A model generated the notes under the pieces. The model saw only the letters and a list, made by a program, of their open reading frames with translations. It was not told the origin of the DNA and did not search any database. A DNA stretch of 10,169 bases from Allomyces macrogynus ATCC 38327 (Eukaryota; Blastocladiomycota; Blastocladiomycetes; Blastocladiales; Blastocladiaceae): the NCBI GenBank assembly GCA_000151295.1, contig GG745336.1, forward strand, positions 1,139,749-1,149,917. Direction: 5' to 3'. Every line of letters begins with the position of its first letter. The first letter of the stretch is position 1. The position numbers and the translations under genes are program-made. Below are positions 1-6,879 of this stretch, in pieces.

Positions 1-429
1 CCCGGCGCAAGTGTCGCGGGTCATGGCCGACGCCTACGCGGTGTGGTACTCCTCAACCACTCGTGCAAAACGCGGCTCCCGACCGAGGCCGAATTGCACG
101 TTCTCACGCCCTTCCTTCGTCGCGCGACGGTACGCGGCACGTCGCGTTCGCCGGGCTGCTGTGGTCGACGTGCACGATGGCCGACGTCGAGACCGGGAAG
201 GGGAATCTCTGGGAATGGACGTCTACGTCGTTCAAGGGATTCCCCGGGTTCGAACCGGACCCGATGTATCCGGGGTACAGCGCGGATTTCGTGCACGGTG
301 CGCACGCCGTAGTCGCGGGGGCCAGTTGGGCGACGCACCGGTGGGTGGGTGAGCGGAAGGGGTTTAGGAATTGGTATCAGCCGGGGTACCCGTACGCGTT
401 TATTGGTATTAGGCTACCGAATCGTCTGA
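1..429 (+). CDS. Ergothioneine biosynthesis protein Egt1-like, C-terminal sulfoxide synthase end (partial, frame-disrupted)
   Basis: This is the C-terminal end of an Egt1/EgtB-family FGE-sulfatase-like domain, the nonheme iron enzyme that joins cysteine to hercynine with O2 in ergothioneine synthesis (family knowledge). The 5' part lies outside the window. Seen in three frames in succession: nt 2-49 reads PAQVSRVMADAYAVW; nt 70-96 reads TRLPTEAEL, the typical FGE/EgtB motif; from about nt 125 the third frame gives DGTRHVAFAG, then GNLWEWTSTSF (nt 201-233), MYPGYSADF, GASWATH and FRNWYQPGYPYAFIGIRL, ending near nt 416. These match the conserved end of fungal Egt1. The two frame changes each correspond to one missing base and lie too close together (about 20-30 nt) to be introns. 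No stop follows in the third frame until nt 981-983. A consensus donor GTGAGT at 430-435 may start a last intron, so the end given here is provisional. Either a pseudogene or a gene hit by sequence errors; family assignment fairly sure. Confidence 0.65.
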
Positions 430-2412
430 GTGAGTGGGGGAGGGAGGGGGGAGGGCGCGCGAGGGTGCGCCCTGAAGTGGTGGAAGGTGGGAGGATTGTG
501 GGCCCGAGCAGAGGCCGTGTGTATATATATCAAGTCGAGATGCAATTTGGTCTTGGGCGCACCATGATGACGGCGCAGCGACGTGTCAGGTCAGTCTGTC
601 GGTCGCGCGTTCGTGTCGCGACCTTGGTCATCGCCGCGTCGTCCCCCCGGCTCACACCCCCGGCTCACACCCCCGGCTCACACCCCCGGCTCGCGCAACT
701 CAATCAAAGGCCGGGCTCGGTGTGCATGTGTACGTTTCGATTGTCTCGGCTGGTCGCAGGCGGGTGTGAGTTGATCTGGCCTTGGACGCGTCAACTCGCG
801 AAATCAAGCAGGTGGGACCGACCATCGATCACCTCAGGATCAAAACGCGGACGCACTTGGGGAGCGCGACATCAATGGCCGAACGCATCGTTAATACATA
901 GCTCCTCGATCCTGCGGCTGCTGTACGAATGGCGCTTTGCGCAGCTCATTTTCTACTGGACTTCGGGATTGCCCCACACATGACGCGCCAGCAGTCCTTG
1001 CTCTGCCGTCCGGTACCTACGGACGACTTTGACGACGAGCCGGCTCGATAATGCGTTCGTCTGTCAGCGAAGCGCCAGTAATCACGGTCGATCATAAGAA
1101 CGTGCTATCCGGGTCTCTCAGAATGGGACCTCTGCCCTCCTGCGCGTTGGTTGTGCAACGTGCCCTCGCGCTCAGCTTTCCAAACGTGAATTGATTCCGG
1201 GTGGAGAAGCACAGCAATATAAGGAGCATCATGAGTGTCTTTCCGGTCGTAGGTGACTGCGCGGACGGGCGCGACGGGGGAGAACGACGTTGTGGGGTCC
1301 ATGCATGCATCAAACGGTTGCGAGCACACTCTCGTACGGTCAAGTGCAGTCACCGCTCTACGTCGCCAGTTGGCAGCGCACGCTCTCCAAGCGTGTCGTC
1401 TCCACCACGCCGTGCGTCTGTCCTTTGCCACACTCACTGCCATCTCCCCGACCTCACGTCGCACGCACGTCCGGCTTCCCCGCGGTACCGACATGCTCTT
1501 CTCCCGACGGCGCGCACACTACGAGGCCACTCTTACAGCTGCCGTCGTGGCCGATCGGAAGTGCATTTTTGGCGCGCTCGTGCATCCAGCGAGCGGACCG
1601 ATTAATACCGTGGGCGCCCCGAAATCGAACCGGTCTCCTTGCTGCTCTGAGCCTCGGGCGGCGCCACCTTGAAAGGCAGGAGGACCCACGCGTCAAACGC
1701 GCCGCAACCGTGCGGCACGAACGGATTACGACCGGCCCCACATGTGCGCACGCGGATCGGTGGAGAAGCACCGTCAGCCAAGCAGCTATCATTTTCCCCG
1801 TGTGGTTGCATGGTGCCTGATGCTCACGGCATTCGCGCGCCTGCATGTCGGAGCGCACAACAGTTGTCGTGGAAGGCATGTTCGTTTCGTTCTCGCGTTC
1901 AGGCTGGCAACGCTGACTTCATGTCCGTGCTCGCCGCGAGTTCCGGCACTCGGACAGCCATTGCACTTGCAGGATCAGGGACGACGTTGTCGACACGCTT
2001 GCCGGGGGTCGCGAGGAGGATCACGTCGCGGTGGTGGTGGTGGCGAGCCGTTTGCCGTCGCGGCCAGCGTCGGCCCCTGTTCCATTCCGTCCCTGCATGC
2101 TGCTGGCCTGCTCGCAGAATATTCTCGTTGAATTTGTTGATTTCTTGCTGGTGAAGACTCGAGATGATGTGAAGAAATGGCCCCAAGCACCAACAAAACG
2201 GTGGAGGTGCAAGGTTGGCCAGCAGAAGTTGCCACGGTGGCGACGAGAGCGCGTCTGCCCTGAGGCGCCGGATTCGACTTGGCCTCTGCACGTTTGCCGT
2301 GCGAGAGATCACCTTCACAGTCAGCACGCGCCGCCGCCGCGGTCCTCGCTCTCCAGACTGCTCCAGACTCGCGCTCGCGCTCAACAGACTGTCTGCAACC
2401 ACCCAATTCGCC
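430..2412. other. Gene-free stretch of about 2 kb between the Egt1-like fragment and ECT1
   Basis: No reading frame here resembles a known protein. The open frames on both strands (for example 1253-1672 +, 1454-1879 -, 1669-2154 +) are of the length expected by chance in GC-rich DNA and lack coherent domains or codon pattern. The stretch holds a 13-bp tandem repeat at 649-691 and a 12-13 bp word (GTGGAGAAGCAC) present at about 1201 and again at about 1759. The last 150 nt before 2413 are CT- and CAGACT-rich, as expected for an ECT1 promoter or 5' leader. A noncoding RNA or a lineage-specific gene cannot be excluded. Confidence 0.5.
643..691. repeat. 13-bp tandem repeat, three full copies plus partial
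   Basis: The unit GGCTCACACCCCC starts at 649, 662 and 675, with a partial fourth copy at 688 (GGCT, then diverging). The three full copies are identical and preceded by a run of C. It is a small C-rich minisatellite in noncoding DNA; no function is visible. Confidence 0.9.
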
Positions 2413-3740
2413 ATGGCCACCAAGCAGCAGCAGCAGCTCACGCCGTTCCCGGCCACCGCCGCGTCGGCCCCCGCACCGGCGCCGGTCGCCGCTCTGCCGC
2501 CGCCCTACATGGTCGCCGAGGACGGCGCCATCTACGCGTCGGGCCGCAAGCCGACCGACCTTGTCACGGGCCCAGACGGCAAGCTGCGCAAGCCGGTGGT
2601 CGTCTGGGTCGACGGGTGCTTTGACATGATGCACTACGGCCACGCCAATGCCCTGCGCCAGGCCAAGGCTATGGCCGACATTCTCGTTGTGGGCGTGCAC
2701 TCGGACGCGGAAATTCTCGTCAACAAGGGCCCGACCGTCATGAAGGAGCAGGAGCGGTACGCGGCGGTCGCTGCGTGCAAGTGGGTCGACGTTGTCGTGC
2801 CCGACGCGCCCTACTTCACGACGCTGCACGTGCTCGACAAGTTCCACTGCGATTTCTGCGTGCACGGCGACGATATCACGACGCTCGCCGACGGTACCGA
2901 CTGCTACCAGGAAGTCAAGGACGCGAACCGGTACCGCGAGTGCAAGCGCACGCAGGGGGTTTCGACGACCGAGCTGGTTGGCCGTATGTTGCTCATGACC
3001 AAGGACCACCATAAGCGCCGGTCGTCGCTCGCGCAGTCGCCCATCACGCACTTCAAGTCCGAGGAACTTGAAGGGTTCTCGTCGGGCGCGTCCAAGTCGG
3101 CGCCGTACACGACCATTTCGCATTTCTTGCCGACGTCGCGCCGTATCGTGCAGTTTTCCGAGGGTCGCGAACCGATGCCGGGCGACAAGGTCGTCTATGT
3201 TGATGGCGACTTTGACCTGTTCCACGTGGGCCACATTGAGCTGTTGCGCGCGGCCAAGGCGCAGGGCGACTACTTGCTTGTCGGCGTGCACGACGACCAG
3301 ACGGTGAATGCGATCAAGGGGTCCAACTTCCCGCTCATGAACCTGCACGAGCGCGTGCTCTCGGTGCTCGCGTGCCGGTTCGTCGACGAGGTCGTGATTG
3401 GCGCGCCGTTCAAGGTGACCAAGGAGGTCCTGGAAAAGGTCTACAAGGTGGATGTGGTCGTGGTCGCCAAGCCCGAGCACGACATTGATGGTGCCGACCC
3501 GTACGCGCTGCCGCGCGCCATGGGGATTGCCGTGAAGCTGCCGGCCTCGGCCGCGAACTCACGACTGACGACATTATTTGGCCGTATATCGAGCAGCGCA
3601 AGCTCTACGAGGAGCGCAAAAGCGCATGCTGCGCCAAGGAGACGCAGATCGCTGACGAGTTTGACTTGCCAGAGTCGCACAAGGCGGCCGCGCAGGCGGC
3701 CAAGGCCGAGGCGCTCAAGGCCGCCAACGGGCACAAGTAG
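2413..3740 (+). CDS. ECT1: Ethanolamine-phosphate cytidylyltransferase (CDP-ethanolamine synthesis), with one apparent frameshift
   Basis: Catalyses CTP + phosphoethanolamine to CDP-ethanolamine + PPi, the rate-setting step of the Kennedy pathway to phosphatidylethanolamine, on the cytosol/ER face (family knowledge). The start is the first ATG of the conserved frame, in context CGCCATGG; a Q/A/P-rich leader of about 45 residues precedes the enzyme core. Two cytidylyltransferase domains are visible, each with HxGH: HYGH at residues 74-77 (after VDGCFDMM) and HVGH at 271-274 (after VDGDFDLF). The RTxGxST motif of domain 1 is RTQGVST at 179-185. Domain 2 runs in frame to about residue 379. At 3547-3551 the conserved reading then continues one base back, giving SGRELTTDDIIWPYIEQRK and a Lys/Ala-rich tail ending ANGHK with TAG at 3738-3740. 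Joined, this gives about 442 aa, a normal length for fungal Ect1. Read without the shift, the frame runs to 3987 with an Arg/Ser-rich nonsense tail. No introns. Confidence 0.9.
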
Positions 3741-4078
3741 ACGTTGCTTGCGCGGAGCCCGACATTGTGTATTTAATTGTCCTTCTCGTTGTTCTTATGC
3801 CGTTCGCATGGACATACATGCCACGATTTTTTTTCTTATCCATTTTCCGTTGCTCCCCGCTGTCGTTCTTGCGAGTCGCGGTCTTGCTCGAGTCTGCGAT
3901 GAAGTGGAAGTCAAGCTGAAGTTGCCACACGTGAGCGCGACTCATGCCATTTCTGCTCTCTTTTCATCACGCTCGCCCCGAAGTTGAACGATGCACGCGT
4001 TCAGGTTCTTCCTCCTCCTCCTCGGCCTCCTCCCGCCGAACCATCAACGAACCATCGAACCAGCAGCACGCACCAACC
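3741..4078. other. ECT1-HOM2 intergenic region (3' UTR and promoter)
   Basis: No gene is seen here. The first part is AT-richer (TGTATTTAATTG at about 3767, a run of eight T at 3824-3831), consistent with an ECT1 3' UTR and polyadenylation region. The second part is a CT-rich leader (CTTCCTCCTCCTCCTC, about 4007-4022) directly before the HOM2 start. A CACGTG palindrome lies at 3928-3933, and a CGACTCA word, one base off the Gcn4 core TGACTCA, lies at 3937-3943. Confidence 0.5.
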
Positions 4079-5278
4079 ATGTCCAGCAACAGCAGCGACC
4101 AGCCCAAGCTCAAGGTCGGCATTCTCGGCGCGACGGGCACCGTCGGGCAACGCTTTGTCGTCCTGCTCGCCTCGCACCCGTACTTTGTCCTGCACGCCCT
4201 GTGCGCGTCCTCTCGCTCGGCCGGCAAGTCCTACAGCGCCGCGACCAAGTGGAAGCTCGCGAGCCCGATGCCCTCCTCTGTCGCCGACCAAGTCGTCGAC
4301 TCGTGCTCGGTGACCAAGGAATCGCGGCTGCTCGAGTGCGACGTAGTCTTCTCTGGGCTCGATGCTTCCGTTGCCGGCAGTATCGAGGCAGCGTGCGCCG
4401 CTGCGGGGCTCGCTGTGTTTTCCAACGCGAAAAACTTCCGCATGCACCCGAACGTGCCGCTCGTCGTGCCTACGGCCAACGCCGAACACTTGGCCCCGCT
4501 TATCGCCGCGCAGCGCGCACAGGGCGCGCAAATGTGGGTGCAGGAACTATTGCGTGAAGCGCCCGACGGGCACGCTGCGGATTATATCGACCCGGAACTG
4601 TTTGTCGATGGCGGGTGTATCGTGACCAACTCCAACTGCTCGACGACGGGGCTCGTTGTCGTTCTGCGCGCCCTGCAGGCCGTGTTTGGGCCCGCGACCA
4701 AAGTGCACGTCACGACCATGCAGGCCGTCTCGGGTGCCGGGTACCCTGGCCTGCCCGTCCTCGACGTGTTCGATAACGTCGTGCCGCTGATTTCCGGCGA
4801 GGAGGAGAAACTCGAGACGGAGCCGCGCAAGATTTTGGGCACGGTCGAGGGTGCACGGGTCGCGGACGCCGAGTTGTTGGTCGCCGCCGCGTGTAACCGC
4901 GTCCCGGTGCTGGACGGGCACACGCTCGCCGTCTCGGTCTCGTTCCGCGACTCGGCCAAAGTGGAGCCCGAGGCCGCGATGGAGGCATTGCGCGCGTACG
5001 TGCCGCCGCCGGGCGAGGAAGTGTGGGCGCGGTGCCCGAGTTTCCCGCACGGCGTGGGCGCGGTCCGTGTGGCCGATGAAGCCGACCGCCCGCAGCCGAG
5101 GCTCGACCGCGAGTGCGGCAAGGGGATGACGGTCTCGGTCGGCCGTGTGCGCAAGTGTAACCTGTTTGACCTCAAGTTTGTCGCACTCACGCATAACACG
5201 ATTTTGGGGGCCGCGGGCAGCTCGATTTTGAATGCGGAGATTGCCGTCGCGCAGGGGCTCATCAAGGGGAGCAAGTGA
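4079..5278 (+). CDS. HOM2: Aspartate-semialdehyde dehydrogenase
   Basis: Reduces L-aspartyl-4-phosphate with NADPH to L-aspartate-4-semialdehyde, the second step of the threonine/methionine branch; a cytosolic homodimer or tetramer (family knowledge). It is a single intact exon of 399 aa. The NADP-binding Rossmann motif GILGATGTVGQRF is at residues 14-26. The active-site cysteine is Cys187 in NSNCSTTG. A likely catalytic histidine is His281 in DGHT. The motifs GKGMTVSVGRVR and HNTILGAAGSS near the C terminus also match the fungal/archaeal-type family. The ATG at 4079 (ACCAACCATGTCC) is chosen because homology starts right after it; an in-frame ATG at 3944 would only add a Ser-rich, CT-leader-encoded extension. 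Yeast Hom2 is about 365 aa. The excess here is partly an insertion of about 25 residues just before the active-site loop (about residues 154-180). Confidence 0.95.
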   Translation: MSSNSSDQPKLKVGILGATGTVGQRFVVLLASHPYFVLHALCASSRSAGKSYSAATKWKLASPMPSSVADQVVDSCSVTKESRLLECDVVFSGLDASVAGSIEAACAAAGLAVFSNAKNFRMHPNVPLVVPTANAEHLAPLIAAQRAQGAQMWVQELLREAPDGHAADYIDPELFVDGGCIVTNSNCSTTGLVVVLRALQAVFGPATKVHVTTMQAVSGAGYPGLPVLDVFDNVVPLISGEEEKLETEPRKILGTVEGARVADAELLVAAACNRVPVLDGHTLAVSVSFRDSAKVEPEAAMEALRAYVPPPGEEVWARCPSFPHGVGAVRVADEADRPQPRLDRECGKGMTVSVGRVRKCNLFDLKFVALTHNTILGAAGSSILNAEIAVAQGLIKGSK

Positions 5279-5464
5279 ATGGACGCGTGGAACGCGAGAG
5301 GGGACGCGTCGTTTTTGTGTCTGGGATTTGATTCTAGTAAATACAGACGTCATGATATGATTTTGCGTTGCGATGTATCGGAACGATGCATCGGAACGGG
5401 TTGTCAATGCGTGAAAGTAACCGTGCGACAAGGCGGATACAATTTCACCGTCTCTGCTGTGCGC

Positions 5465-5972
5465 TCATTGCGCCTTCTTCTCGCCCTCCTTGCCCGGCCC
5501 GGTCACCGACTTCCGCTTCCGCGGCTCAACGAACAGCTGGCGAAGCACAAACACGCCCATTGTCAATGTGCCTACGAACCACTTGGCCACGTCGGCCGCC
5601 CTACATACCACAACCGCGTCAGCCAGTCTCACTCCGCGCTCGATTCCGTGTCAGACCCAATAATCACGTACCGGTACCGGCGGCGCACGGTAATGAAGGT
5701 CGCGACCGAGGCCTCGGCCAGGTGCACCAGCACCAGCCCCCACCAAATCTTTTGCGCGGCTCTGCGCGGAATCCACGCGAGCGAGGCTGGGACCGTGGAC
5801 GCGTGCGCCACGTAGGTCAGGACGGGGAACACGCCGGCCGTGACGAGGTAGGCGAGTGGGGGGGCGTGCTTTGGGGGACGTGACTTGCTTGGGAGGATTT
5901 GGTGCGGGTCAGTCCGGGTGGTCGGGGAGGAGGGGGGGGGGGGAGAAGTACGCGAGGGTTGATACGTGCCAT
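5465..5972 (-). CDS. Small three-helix membrane protein, TMEM254/DUF4499-like, downstream tandem copy (three exons)
   Basis: Exons on the minus strand: 5972-5952, 5883-5672 and 5600-5465. Intron 1 is 5951-5884 (GTACTT..CAAG, CTGAC branch site) and intron 2 is 5671-5601 (GTACGT..GTAG, CTGAC branch site). Joined they give 122 aa, in frame throughout, with stop TGA. The protein starts MARINPR and has three hydrophobic segments, at about residues 17-33, 54-72 and 84-101. The signature is WWGLVLVHLAEA (His61, Glu64), then RRRYR, then ADVAKWFVG. The spacing (W..H..E, basic loop, then WF in the last helix) and total length resemble TMEM254/DUF4499 proteins of unknown function; that match is from memory and moderate. 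The C terminus EKKAQ fits a KKxx dilysine ER-retrieval signal. It converges on HOM2 with about 186 nt between stops and has a tandem paralogue at 6358-6879. Function unknown. Confidence 0.75.
5932..5943. repeat. 12-base G homopolymer in intron 1 of the downstream membrane-protein copy
   Basis: Twelve G in a row on the + strand, read as C12 within the pyrimidine-rich first part of the intron on the coding strand. Prone to length error in sequencing, but it is intronic, so it does not affect the protein. Confidence 0.9.
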
Positions 5973-6022
5973 GATGATCGAGGTGCGGTGTGGGGATTCT
6001 GAGGGTCGGCGTCGTCAAAGAG

Positions 6023-6043
6023 GAGAGAGAGAGAGAGAGAGAG
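6023..6043. repeat. (GA)10 microsatellite in the 5' leader of the downstream membrane-protein copy
   Basis: An uninterrupted GA dinucleotide run, CT on the coding strand, about 50-70 nt upstream of the ATG at 5972. A shorter GA run lies at a similar place upstream of the tandem paralogue (about 6937-6945), so it looks like part of the duplicated promoter/leader. CT-rich leaders are common in fungal promoters. Confidence 0.85.
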
Positions 6044-6136
6044 CGTCGGCAACTTCTCGGTTGGGTCCCAGCAAGATCGCGTTGGGCTGGGGCGTGACAA
6101 GTCGAAGGACAGCGACCAAGAAAATGGTTGAGGCCG

Positions 6137-6160
6137 CCAAGGTTCGAACTCAGGACTTGG
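6137..6160 (-). other. tRNA-like B-box hairpin, copy 2 (upstream of the downstream paralogue)
   Basis: On the minus strand this reads CCAAG, TCCTGAGTTCGAAC, CTTGG: a 5-bp stem around a pol III B-box-like core GAGTTCGAACC. The surrounding 50 nt align with the element at 7097-7143 (shared CC-AAGTCCTG-GTTCGAACC pattern). I could not fold a full tRNA around it: no convincing acceptor stem or anticodon arm. It lies about 165 nt upstream of the ATG at 5972. Confidence 0.45.
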
Positions 6161-6357
6161 ACCCATTCTGCCCACATGTCTCGAAAACATTCGACACACT
6201 GGTGGAATTTCGCGCCGCGCTCGCGGCGACCAATGCCAAGGCATCCCAAGGTATGTTAAGGCACGCGAGGTGCTCACCAGCGGGCCGTCAGGGCCGTCAG
6301 GACGTGAGAGCAATCTGCAGTTTTGATATATTGTGCATTTCTCCACCTGGGCAGCAA

Positions 6358-6879
6358 TTATTGCGCCTTCTTCTTGCCCTTCTTGCCCTGCTTAGCCGCA
6401 CCCGCGCTTGATGCCGGCGCGACCGCTGCCTTGACCGGCCGCCCCGTCGTCGTCGGCTGCGGCCCAAGGAACAGCTGGTTGAGCACGAACCCGCCCATAA
6501 TCAGCACGCCAATGAACCACTTGGCCACGTCCGCAGCCCTGTCAATATCGACCCAAACGTCAGTCATCGCGCTCCAGTACCCATCCCCTCGACGATACAG
6601 CGTACCGGTATCGGCGATTGGCGGTAATCACGGTCGCGACGGCGGCTTCGGCCAGGTGCAGCAGAATCACGCCCCACCAGAGCTGTTGTGCGGTCTCGCG
6701 CGGAATCCACGCGAGCGAAGGCGGGACCGTGGGCGCGTGGCTCACGTAGGTCAGGACGGGGAAGAGACCGCCGACGAGGAGGTAGGCGAGTGGGTGCGCG
6801 TGCGATGGAGGGGACTACGGGTCGAGGGCCCGGGTCAGGCCTTGTGGCAGCCGGGGAAGGGTCCGGGCGTGCGTGCCAT
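6358..6879 (-). CDS. Small three-helix membrane protein, TMEM254/DUF4499-like, upstream tandem copy (exon 1 uncertain)
   Basis: Exons 2 and 3 are clear on the minus strand: 6814-6606 and 6538-6358. Intron 2 is 6605-6539 (GTACGC..GACAG, CTGAC branch site) at exactly the same codon and phase as in the paralogue at 5465-5972. The protein reads HPLAYLLVGGLFPVLTYV, WWGVILLHLAEA, ANRRYR, ADVAKWFIGVLIMGGFVL, then a tail rich in Ala/Lys ending KGKKKAQ. The stop is TAA at 6358-6360. Exon 2 is entered from acceptor CCCGTAG (6815). The homologous start is ATG-GCA-CGC at 6879, matching MAR of the paralogue, but no GT exists between this ATG and the acceptor. Where the paralogue has the donor GTACTT, this copy has GGACCC at about 6864. 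If spliced there the product is about 134 aa. The true first exon may instead lie further upstream. A dilysine KKxx tail suggests ER retention; function unknown. Confidence 0.7.

Noticed and set aside
1600..1640. B-box-like GGTTCGATTTC on the minus strand with flanking GGCGCC, a possible tRNA
   Set aside because: No A box, D arm or anticodon arm at workable spacing, and the acceptor ends do not pair properly.
1602..1879. Minus-strand frames (translations with FVPHGCGAFDAWVLLPF and similar) as a possible small gene
   Set aside because: Balanced composition in part, but no homology recognised, no supporting splice pattern and no conserved neighbours.
1975..3480. Open frame of 501 codons on the minus strand
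   Set aside because: It is antisense to ECT1, whose motifs are unmistakable; the Arg/His/Val/Asp-rich translation is typical of the complement of GC-rich codons.
3991..4060. Frame from 3991 that looks like a signal peptide (Leu/Phe-rich start)
   Set aside because: The Leu run is simply the translation of the CTC-rich HOM2 leader, and the frame then overlaps HOM2 out of frame.
3944..4078. In-frame N-terminal extension of HOM2 from the ATG at 3944
   Set aside because: It would translate a CT-rich leader into a Ser run, and the family homology begins just after 4079, which has the better start context.
4547..5431. Open frame of 294 codons on the minus strand
   Set aside because: Antisense shadow of HOM2 with no domain similarity.
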